From contig NZ_NESS01000016.1 of NCBI RefSeq assembly GCF_002128425.1, forward strand, positions 1 to 64,000: a stretch of DNA of 64,000 bases, read 5' to 3'. Below are positions 8,686 to 16,439 of the stretch, piece by piece. Positions within the stretch are counted from its first letter, which is position 1. Each line of letters begins with the position of its first letter. Origin of the DNA: Gottfriedia acidiceleris (lineage in GTDB: Bacteria; Bacillota; Bacilli; Bacillales; Bacillaceae_G). The translations under genes were made by a program, and so were the position numbers. The notes beneath the pieces are model-generated. The model worked only from the letters and a program-made list of their open reading frames with translations, made no database searches and was not told where the DNA came from.

Positions 8686-8772
8686 TGTTTAAGAACAAGA
8701 AAGATTCATACTGAACAAGAAAGTTATACACTTACAAAAATTGATTCATACTGAACAACAAAGTTTCATACT
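8686..8772 (+). repeat. glmS-proximal transposon end: four tandem TnsB-type sites
   Basis: After the 7-bp terminus TGTTTAA, four abutting 20-bp units run 8693-8712 (GAACAAGAAAGATTCATACT), 8713-8732, 8733-8752 (degenerate; last ten bases GATTCATACT conserved) and 8753-8772. Four contiguous sites resemble the right end of Tn7, which is also the glmS-proximal end in Tn7. Confidence 0.88.
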
Positions 8773-8833
8773 AACAATTAGTCAAATAAAGATTAAATTA
8801 GGAACTAATAATATCAAATGGGAGTTGGAAAAT

Positions 8834-8929
8834 ATGATCAAATTTGAAAATAAAAATGTTCCAACTAAAGAAGATTTTCAAATTAGTGAAATTGATGAAA
8901 GAGTTGTAGTTAGAAAACCGAATAAATAA
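8834..8929 (+). CDS. small peptide, transposon-borne paralogue
   Basis: A 31-residue peptide starting at the ATG 9 bases after GGAG (8821-8824). Its core PTKEDFQISEIDERVVVRKP is shared with two chromosomal peptide genes beyond the other end of the transposon (35635-35736 and 35924-36031), where it reads PTKDDFHVSEVDERVVIRKP. No signal peptide or membrane segment is visible; the C-terminus is basic. A strong terminator follows at 8945. Function is not recognised. It lies inside the transposon, 61 bp past its TnsB sites, and is now the first gene after glmS, the place the chromosomal paralogue held before insertion. Confidence 0.7.
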   Translation: MIKFENKNVPTKEDFQISEIDERVVVRKPNK

Positions 8930-8944
8930 TTTTCCCTATATTAG

Positions 8945-8982
8945 AAGCATTACTTCGGACATTTGAAGTAATGCTTTTGTTT
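8945..8982 (+). terminator. terminator after small peptide gene
   Basis: Stem AAGCATTACTTC/GAAGTAATGCTT with an 8-base loop and a T-rich tail. A closely similar hairpin occurs at 32476-32513 near the other end of the element. Confidence 0.9.
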
Positions 8983-9094
8983 TTCTTCTAATATTCTTTT
9001 AATTAATATAGAATTTTGTTTGAATTTTATTTAATTATGACGAAATATTCGGTAAAATTTAAGAATATGACTAAAAAACTATGAAGGTGATGCA

Positions 9095-11677
9095 ATGTCT
9101 TTATTAAAATACCATTCTCATGACGATTTGGATTTAGATTATTGGCAAGAACTAGGAATTGCGATTAATCCTATTGTGGAGTTATCCAAAAATGAAGGAT
9201 TAATAAATCAAAGGTTATCTAGCCTATTAAATAGGCTTACAATAGAATGTCTGAAGGAGCTCGCCACTCTTTATAATCTAGAGATTTATTCTGAAAGTAC
9301 AAAAGAGAAAATAATTGACAGTTTTATTGGTTTGATCCTCGACAAAAAGAAAGAAATTATTATATTGCAAGATTTTTTAAATCGTAAAAAAAGAACTATT
9401 GATGAATTGTATTTATTAAAAATGAATAGTGAAGAAATTCATTATTCTACTTCATTGCCAAGGCTAATTCAAATGTTTAAGTTGTCTCCTAAGTTACTTA
9501 TGGAAGGGTTGACATATTTTCTTTGGAATGAAAAAGGATCGGGTAAAATTTTTAGTATAAATAAAGTAATACCTATAAAAAACTTGCTAAAGTTAATAAG
9601 TGAATATAAGCAAACTTTTCCAGACAGACTTTATCAATTATCGGGCAAAGATAACAATTATAAAATCCATTCTTTTTTTGTAAATAAGACTGAAATTATT
9701 TTAAGCATTTATAAACAGGTAAACGATTCTACAAAGCAGGATTTTGATAAGGCGATACGAAATAAAGAAGTTTCTACTATATTGTTAAGTATTAATTCTG
9801 AACAAGAAATAGTGGAAGTAAAGGGAGCAAATAATTCAGACGCTGCACATATTATTACATATATTGAGGAAACCTTTCCTGTTAAAGTTTCTAAAATTGA
9901 AACAGGCGTATTTAAAAATTATGATCCAGTACTCATTAGTAATGCATTTTTATCTGGTGAACCCATTATTAAGAGTAAAGTTAAAGACTTCCTTGTGACA
10001 AAAATATCATTTAGAACAAGTTTACTAAAAAAGAGTCCAAAGATGACATATGAGCTTGAAAATGAAAGCATTTGGCCATCAGTTATAGATGCAAATGATA
10101 AAGGTATTTTAAGCTTTAGGAGCATTAAAGATATTGAACATATAATGGCTCAAGTTCAAAATAAGAAAAGACTTATTCGAAGCATAGTTCTTTCAAATGG
10201 TAACGTAGTTTTTTCAATGGATGATAGTAAAATGGATAAAGCAATTAAACAAAGTTTTATAGAACAATTTGAAGGTTTATTTGGAATTCCATTATTTCAT
10301 GAAATATCTAACTATGAATTTTTTGAGGGAAAAGCAGATAAGCTTGACTATATAATGGCTTTATCAACATCTGCAACTTTAACTGAAGTAGAAAGAACAT
10401 TATTTGATAAATTAGTTGCAAGTAAATTAATAAAAGAAAATAATAAACTTATCCTCACTTGTACTGCTTGTGGTGATGTTTCGGAAACGGAAGATATGTC
10501 CTTCGATCTTGAAACTTTTCATTGTAGTTGTGAAAATACATCCAGTTATAGTAAAAAGATTAGCAGTTGCGAAGTTGATATAAAAAAAGTAACTAGCAAG
10601 ACGAAACAAATTTTAACACCTTCGTTATTAAAAATGGGTTATGTTGCTTCTCCGAAACCATCTACCATTAAAATTGACGAAGAAAAGTATCAGTTTATTA
10701 ATTTTCATAATGACGATACTAATGAAACTATCCAATTATTTATTACTAGCGAGCATATTCGATCATCTTTTATGAAGCGAATAACTACCATGATGATTCC
10801 AACAATTATTGTTACGGTAGGAATGGTAGAAGAAGCTGTACAATCATTAAAGGATCAAGGCGTTTATCCTATTAGCTTTAGTAAAATTTATTTATCAGAA
10901 GAAGAAGAGTTGGAGAAGTTAATTCATAACAACATCGAAATCATAAAAATGCAATCTCAAACAATAATTTCTAAAGCTGCTGATCATGCTACGGAATCAT
11001 TAGAAAGAACAAAAAGTAAGCCAAGTGAAATTGTTGAGGGTTATGATGACAAAATATTTGAAGATGATGTTTTTGCCATCCTAAAAGATTTAGTACCTAA
11101 TGGTGAAAAATGGGGAAAAGAAAAGAGTGGTAAACCCTTTCCTGAAGGAATTTTTGCAATTTCGACTAAAAACACTAAACGTGAAGATCTTAGAAGAGTT
11201 TTCTCGTATGACTGCAAATTTACAAAAAAAGACATAGGATATGATTTAGCTAAAGCAGAACAACGCAAAGCTATTGATTACGTTGAAAAATTAAATGATA
11301 ATCCATTTATTCTAAGGTTTAGTGATAAAGAAGAACTAAGTGCACATTTATTTATATCAAATCGATTTCAAGATCACCAAAAGGATGGTATGCGTGAATA
11401 CTTTAACGAAAAATTGGGTGAAAAATACGACACACATCCTGTTTTTCTAGATATTCAATCACTTTTATATTTACATAAGTGTTATAGAAAGAATGTCGAA
11501 CATATAGATGCTAATAGAAATCTTTTTTATGAACGACTTATTCATTTGTTTACAAGGGAAAACATTACTCAACAAGAAATTGATAAAATGTTTAGAACTG
11601 TATTAGATAGGGAACTGGTTGAGCACCGAAATCTAGATACTAAAAAAGTGACTGATTCTTTAGAAGAAGGGATATAA
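9095..11677 (+). CDS. large protein with FokI-like C-terminal nuclease domain
   Basis: An 860-residue cargo protein. Residues 1-640 are not recognised except for a probable zinc-binding cluster (CTAC at 456-459, HCSC at 476-479). The C-terminal part (about 655-860) has the order of a FokI-type PD-(D/E)XK cleavage domain: P683-E684-G685, then Asp706-x-Lys708, a helix YDLAKAEQRKAIDYVE, a strand HLFISNRF, and a final helical section. In FokI the equivalent pieces are PDG, DTK, a QADEMQRYVEEN-like helix and FLFVSGHF. A sequence-specific or modification-dependent nuclease is inferred. It starts after GAAGGTGATG and forms an apparent two-gene operon with the 146-residue protein 20 bp downstream. 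Confidence 0.6.
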   Translation: MSLLKYHSHDDLDLDYWQELGIAINPIVELSKNEGLINQRLSSLLNRLTIECLKELATLYNLEIYSESTKEKIIDSFIGLILDKKKEIIILQDFLNRKKRTIDELYLLKMNSEEIHYSTSLPRLIQMFKLSPKLLMEGLTYFLWNEKGSGKIFSINKVIPIKNLLKLISEYKQTFPDRLYQLSGKDNNYKIHSFFVNKTEIILSIYKQVNDSTKQDFDKAIRNKEVSTILLSINSEQEIVEVKGANNSDAAHIITYIEETFPVKVSKIETGVFKNYDPVLISNAFLSGEPIIKSKVKDFLVTKISFRTSLLKKSPKMTYELENESIWPSVIDANDKGILSFRSIKDIEHIMAQVQNKKRLIRSIVLSNGNVVFSMDDSKMDKAIKQSFIEQFEGLFGIPLFHEISNYEFFEGKADKLDYIMALSTSATLTEVERTLFDKLVASKLIKENNKLILTCTACGDVSETEDMSFDLETFHCSCENTSSYSKKISSCEVDIKKVTSKTKQILTPSLLKMGYVASPKPSTIKIDEEKYQFINFHNDDTNETIQLFITSEHIRSSFMKRITTMMIPTIIVTVGMVEEAVQSLKDQGVYPISFSKIYLSEEEELEKLIHNNIEIIKMQSQTIISKAADHATESLERTKSKPSEIVEGYDDKIFEDDVFAILKDLVPNGEKWGKEKSGKPFPEGIFAISTKNTKREDLRRVFSYDCKFTKKDIGYDLAKAEQRKAIDYVEKLNDNPFILRFSDKEELSAHLFISNRFQDHQKDGMREYFNEKLGEKYDTHPVFLDIQSLLYLHKCYRKNVEHIDANRNLFYERLIHLFTRENITQQEIDKMFRTVLDRELVEHRNLDTKKVTDSLEEGI

Positions 11678-11697
11678 ATGTTTAAAGGAGGATCACA

Positions 11698-12138
11698 ATG
11701 GTTAAATTGGGAGTTGATAAACAGGCCTTACTAAATTATTGTAATCTTTTTGGTCCAATAATTGAGGAACAAATTGCAACTTATTATAATCCTGATTTTA
11801 TCATCCATTTCAAACAATCTACCTACAGTTTATCGTTCTTAAAGGAAAGAATTATTATTAGTATTATAAAAAATAACAGAATTTCTGATATTAAGCACTA
11901 TGATTACATTGATCTTATACCGGATTCTTTTCTAAAACAACTACTTAAAGTTGAACCATTACCATCAAGAGTACGGAGATACCGTAAAATAGGTGTTGAA
12001 CGATTACGACGAGAGATTATTGATGAATTACGATTGGGAGCTATAACAACAACAGACGATTCAACAGCAGTATGGGATGATTATAGTCTTAAGATCAAAA
12101 TTTCAAAAGAATTACAAATGGAACAAGTTGTTCATTAG
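11698..12138 (+). CDS. unknown 146-residue partner of the FokI-like protein
   Basis: Not recognised. The protein is soluble and rich in charged residues, with a basic stretch RVRRYRKIGVERLRREIIDELR (about 91-113) that could bind nucleic acid. It has a perfect AAGGAGGATCAC Shine-Dalgarno and begins 20 bp after the large nuclease-like gene; a terminator-like hairpin follows about 75 bp later. The tight spacing suggests the two act together, for example as nuclease and specificity or accessory subunit; that role is inferred from position only. Confidence 0.6.
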   Translation: MVKLGVDKQALLNYCNLFGPIIEEQIATYYNPDFIIHFKQSTYSLSFLKERIIISIIKNNRISDIKHYDYIDLIPDSFLKQLLKVEPLPSRVRRYRKIGVERLRREIIDELRLGAITTTDDSTAVWDDYSLKIKISKELQMEQVVH

Positions 12139-12212
12139 AATACTAGGCTGCAAAAAAACGGTTCACTTTAAAAGTATATAAGCAATAAATGAAAAGTATA
12201 AATAATTTTTAA

Positions 12213-12247
12213 AGAGGAGGATCCTATATATAGGATCTCTTTTTTTA
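12213..12247 (+). terminator. probable terminator of FokI-like operon
   Basis: Inverted repeat GGATCCTATA/TATAGGATC followed by TCTCTTTTTTT. Confidence 0.7.
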
Positions 12248-12379
12248 TTTTAATCATATAAATTAAAGGAATAGCTATAGCAGATGTCGAATATTGTAAG
12301 CTTGTGCTGTTTTGATTAAAAAATTAAAAAAGTAATTCAAGAACCTAGTAAAATATATGAAGTTGGAGATGACATATAT

Positions 12380-13318
12380 ATGAAAAATCCCTGGGAGTGG
12401 ACGACTGTAGCTGATATAGAAGAGCTTATTAAAAATGAAGTTCAGGAAGATTTGTACTTAGATTATAAGCAAAGTGATTCTCTTTTTAATACGCCAGGAA
12501 ATAAAAAAGAAATAAGTAAAGATGTTTCTGCATTTGCCAACTCTGGCGGAGGAACACTAGTTTACGGCGTTATTGAAGATAAAGCTACACATTTACCTAT
12601 TGCTATTGATGATGGAGTAAACCCAAGAGAAATAAGTAAGGAGTGGCTTGAAAATGTTATTACATCAAATATTCATAGAAAGATACCCGATTTAAGAATC
12701 AATCAAATTCGTTTAACAAGCGGAAATGTTATTTATGTTGTTTATGTTCCACAAAGTTCTCTTGCTCCTCACATGGCTGCAGACAAAAGGTATTATAAAC
12801 GTTATAATTTTAAGTCAGAGTCAATGACAGAATATGAGGTAAGGGATGTAGGTAATCGTTTTGTTGCACCGAATCTTATGTTGAACATAGAAATTCAAAA
12901 TCAACCTGATCCTTTAATTGGTTCAGATGAAAATTACACTAACCAAATTGGTCTGAATATTTATATATCTAATGAATCTATTACGCCTGCTACATATACA
13001 GCAATTAAATTGAGCTTTGATCCTAAAATTAATTTACCTAGTTTAGGAGGAGAAGAAGAGGAAAGTGTGTATATTATTGAAGATCGATCAATGATAATGA
13101 AATCATTTGTGAAACACATCTCGCCAACAGATAAACCAATCCTAAAAGGGTTTGCTCTTAAATTATTCGGTATGGGATTCATCATGAGATTACCAAAAGA
13201 ACCTGGAAATTATTATATTGTTTCTGAAGTAAGTACAGGAGGAGCTGAACCTAAACAATTCAACTATAAGCTATTCCACGATGGTAGTATATTAAAAATT
13301 GAACAAGTTTCAATTTAA
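12380..13318 (+). CDS. AlbA_2 (Schlafen-type) domain protein
   Basis: A 312-residue protein. Residues about 8-150 show the AlbA_2 pattern: E-x-x-x-LDYKQS, then ISKDVSAFANSGGGTLVYGV, and YYKRYNFKSESMTEYEVRD. This divergent domain is found in Schlafen-related and putative transcriptional regulators and in several defence genes. The C-terminal half (about 165-312) is beta-rich and not recognised. It has its own start (GGAGATGA upstream) and a terminator after it, so it looks monocistronic. Function is unknown; antiviral or regulatory roles are both possible. Confidence 0.7.
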   Translation: MKNPWEWTTVADIEELIKNEVQEDLYLDYKQSDSLFNTPGNKKEISKDVSAFANSGGGTLVYGVIEDKATHLPIAIDDGVNPREISKEWLENVITSNIHRKIPDLRINQIRLTSGNVIYVVYVPQSSLAPHMAADKRYYKRYNFKSESMTEYEVRDVGNRFVAPNLMLNIEIQNQPDPLIGSDENYTNQIGLNIYISNESITPATYTAIKLSFDPKINLPSLGGEEEESVYIIEDRSMIMKSFVKHISPTDKPILKGFALKLFGMGFIMRLPKEPGNYYIVSEVSTGGAEPKQFNYKLFHDGSILKIEQVSI

Positions 13319-13377
13319 AAAACAATATTGAGAATTACATAGTAGGCTCAATTATTTTTATAGTATATTACTTTACT

Positions 13378-13412
13378 AGGCACTCAATAAAGAGTGTCTT
13401 TTTATTTTTAAT
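13378..13412 (+). terminator. terminator after AlbA_2 gene
   Basis: Stem AGGCACTC/GAGTGTCTT with loop AATAAA and a T-rich tail. Confidence 0.75.
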
Positions 13413-13527
13413 AATGAATTTAACTCCATGCATATTCAATTGAAATAATCCAATTTAGCTCTTTATTATACTTTTTGATTTTAAAGTTTAGAAAAAATCG
13501 CTGAATATTTTAAAGCCGAAATTATAG

Positions 13528-13533
13528 TATAAT
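13528..13533 (+). promoter_or_regulatory. candidate -10 of the hsd operon
   Basis: TATAAT 78 bp before hsdM in a 293-bp intergenic stretch. No convincing -35 was found, so the call rests on the -10 and position. Confidence 0.35.
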
Positions 13534-13611
13534 AGAAAATAATATAAATAAAATTTCTTTTTATAAAGGCCATATTCATATAAATTAATAATTTATCTAG
13601 GAGGAATTAAT

Positions 13612-15192
13612 TTGGTTACATCGGCAAGTGTTAAAAATAAAGTTGATGCGATATGGAATATTTTTTATTCAAATGGTGTTAATAATCCACTTACAGCAAT
13701 TGAACAAATGACATATATGTTATTTATTCAAGGTCTAGATGAGTTGCAACAGAGAAAAGAAGCGTATGCAAATGATATGAGTGAATTGCTTGGGGAAGTT
13801 GTCCCGATAGAAAATCCAATTTTTATAACTAAAGAAGAACAACGGTATCGTTGGAGTAATTTAAAAAACATGAGCAATACCGAAGAATTGTACATGTTAG
13901 TTCGAGATGAAGTATTTACGCATATGAAAAAATTGGGGAAAGAAGAAGATAGAGGAATTGCAAACCACTTAAAACATGCTCGACTAGAAATCCAAGATCC
14001 ATCTGCACTTAGTCGAATTATTTCAGAAGTTGATGAACTTGTGTCAACTATTGAAAGTTTAAATTATCATCAAGAAGATGGCGATGCAGATACACTTGGT
14101 GATTTATATGAATATTTACTTATGAAGATTGAAACGGCAGGACGTAACGGACAATTTCGTACCCCTGCACATATTCGTAATTTGATGGTCGAGCTAATGA
14201 AGCCAACACCTGAGGATACCATATGCGATCCGAGTGTGGGAACGGCGGGATTTTTGGTCTCTTCGCTAGCTTATTTGTTAAATAATTATAGAGACATATT
14301 TACAGATCCAGAAAAAGAGGAACAAAAAAACCGCTTTTATCATGATGTATTACATGGAATAGATAATGATATAACAATGGTGCGAATTGCAGCAATGAAT
14401 TTATATCTTCATGGAATTGAAGCACCAAACATTTCGTATGGTAATTCTTTGTCAAAAGAAAACAAAGTTGAAGGACAATATAGTCTAATTATAGCTAATC
14501 CGCCTTTTAAAGGGACAGTTGATGCAGAGGTTATTGCCAGTGATTTAACAGACATTGTACCTTTAACTACCTCAACCAAGAAGGGGAAAGATGGTAAACC
14601 ATCCCAAAAAATATCTAAAGCGAAAACAGAATTATTATTTCTTGCGTTGATTTTACGCATGTTAAAAATAGGTGGTCGCGCGGCTGTTATTGTACCAGAT
14701 GGTGTTTTATTTGGAGGAAATAAGGCACCAGTGTCTGTTCGCAAGGAAATAATTGATAATCACAAGTTAGAAGCTGTTATTTCTATGCCATCTGGTGTTT
14801 TTAAACCATATGCTGGTGTGTCGACAGCAATTCTTATTTTTACCAAAACAAATCATGGTGGAACAAATAAAGTTTGGTTCTACGATATGTTAGCGGATGG
14901 ATATACATTGGATGATAAGAGAAGCCCGATCTCGGAGAACGATATACCAGATATACTATCGCGATTTGAGAATTTAAATAAGGAAAGTGATCGAAATCGT
15001 GCAGATCAATCATTTTTTGTTCCCGTTTCGGAAATCCGTGAAAATGGTTACGATTTAAATATTAATCGCTACAAAGAAACAATTTATGAAGAAGTACAAT
15101 ACGATGATCCAAAGAAGATTATTTCAGATATCAAGAACCTACAAAATAATATATTTGAAGGTCTTAAACGTTTGGAGGATATTATAGGATGA
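13612..15192 (+). CDS. hsdM: type I restriction-modification methyltransferase subunit
   Basis: HsdM is the adenine-N6 methyltransferase subunit of a type I restriction system. The 526-residue protein has an N-terminal helical HsdM_N region (1-150), AdoMet motif I DPSVGTAGF (206-214) and catalytic NPPF (296-299). Translation starts at TTG 13612, seven bases after a perfect AGGAGG; no better ATG exists. Its stop overlaps the hsdS start (ATGA), and hsdR follows, giving a complete M-S-R operon on the transposon. Confidence 0.96.
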   Translation: MVTSASVKNKVDAIWNIFYSNGVNNPLTAIEQMTYMLFIQGLDELQQRKEAYANDMSELLGEVVPIENPIFITKEEQRYRWSNLKNMSNTEELYMLVRDEVFTHMKKLGKEEDRGIANHLKHARLEIQDPSALSRIISEVDELVSTIESLNYHQEDGDADTLGDLYEYLLMKIETAGRNGQFRTPAHIRNLMVELMKPTPEDTICDPSVGTAGFLVSSLAYLLNNYRDIFTDPEKEEQKNRFYHDVLHGIDNDITMVRIAAMNLYLHGIEAPNISYGNSLSKENKVEGQYSLIIANPPFKGTVDAEVIASDLTDIVPLTTSTKKGKDGKPSQKISKAKTELLFLALILRMLKIGGRAAVIVPDGVLFGGNKAPVSVRKEIIDNHKLEAVISMPSGVFKPYAGVSTAILIFTKTNHGGTNKVWFYDMLADGYTLDDKRSPISENDIPDILSRFENLNKESDRNRADQSFFVPVSEIRENGYDLNINRYKETIYEEVQYDDPKKIISDIKNLQNNIFEGLKRLEDIIG

Positions 15193-16370
15193 CAGTTGAG
15201 CATTTCAGATTAGGGGACATTGCGCTTATTTCAGCCGGAGGTACGCCTAATAGGAGCCAAAAACTATATTGGGAAAATGGCGACATTCCTTGGGTGAAAA
15301 TTAGTGATATGAAAAATAAGTACGTAACTAGTACTGAAGAAAAAATTACTATTGAAGGATTAAATAATTCTTCAGCAAAAATTATAAAAAAAAATACAAT
15401 TTTATTTTCTATTTTTGCTACATTAGGAGAAGTATCAATATTAAAAATTGATGCATCCACGAACCAAGCAATTGCAGCAATTATGGTAGATGAAAATAAA
15501 GTAGATATTAATTTTTTATTCTATTATTTAAAGAGTATTAAGCAATCGATAATGAATTCAGGGAGAGGTGTAGCACAAAACAACATAAATTTATCTATTC
15601 TAAAAAATTTAATTATACCTTTACCTCCTCTTTTAGAACAAAAAAAAATTGCACTTATTTTAGATGAAGCACAATTTTTGATCGCATTTCAAAATGAAAG
15701 CATAGATAAAATGGATAAGCTAGTTCAATCTTTGTTTTTGGAAATGTTTGGTAACCCTGTAAATAATTCTAGAAATTTGCAGAAGGTTAAATTAGAAACT
15801 TTGGGGAGCCTAAACAGGGGTAAATCTAAACATAGACCTAGAAATGCTCCTGAACTATTAAATGGTCCATATCCATTAATTCAAACTGGTGATGTTGCCA
15901 AGTCAGGATTGTTTATTGAGCATTATACACAGACTTATTCGGAGATCGGATTAAATCAGAGTAAAATGTGGGATGAAGGTACATTATGTATAACAATTGC
16001 TGCAAATATTGCCAAGTCAGGAATATTAAAATTTAATTCATGTTTTCCTGACAGCATAGTTGGATTTATTGCAGATGAAAGTAAGACTAATAATATTTAT
16101 ATACACTATTGGCTTACATTTTGGCAAAAAATATTAGAAGAAACGGCACCAGAATCTGCACAAAAAAATATTAATTTAAGTATTTTAAATAATCTTGAAG
16201 TAATGATCCCAAAAGTTGATAAACAAAATGAATTCAAAGAATTTGTTTTGGAAGTCGAAGAACAAAAAAAAGTAATGCAATTAAGCCTATCACAATTAGA
16301 ACAAAATTTTCATACTCTACTTAACCGTGCTTTTAAAGGTGAATTAATAGTTAAAGAAGAAGTGAGTTAA
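15189..16370 (+). CDS. hsdS: type I restriction-modification specificity subunit
   Basis: HsdS sets the bipartite DNA target. The 393-residue protein shows two target-recognition domains, each followed by a conserved coiled-coil segment: the first ends IPLPPLLEQKKIALILDEAQ (near 150-170), the second ends near 370 with LSQLEQNFHTLLNRAFKGEL. Each half contains a Q-x-x-INLSIL element (AQNNINLSILKNL, AQKNINLSILNNL), the usual internal duplication. The ATGA overlap with hsdM implies translational coupling. Length is normal for the family. Confidence 0.95.
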   Translation: MTVEHFRLGDIALISAGGTPNRSQKLYWENGDIPWVKISDMKNKYVTSTEEKITIEGLNNSSAKIIKKNTILFSIFATLGEVSILKIDASTNQAIAAIMVDENKVDINFLFYYLKSIKQSIMNSGRGVAQNNINLSILKNLIIPLPPLLEQKKIALILDEAQFLIAFQNESIDKMDKLVQSLFLEMFGNPVNNSRNLQKVKLETLGSLNRGKSKHRPRNAPELLNGPYPLIQTGDVAKSGLFIEHYTQTYSEIGLNQSKMWDEGTLCITIAANIAKSGILKFNSCFPDSIVGFIADESKTNNIYIHYWLTFWQKILEETAPESAQKNINLSILNNLEVMIPKVDKQNEFKEFVLEVEEQKKVMQLSLSQLEQNFHTLLNRAFKGELIVKEEVS

Positions 16371-16439
16371 ATAGTGATTTTACCTTACGGCCTTTAAAGT
16401 GAGGGATATATCTTCTATTATTTTTTGGAGGTGAAATGT

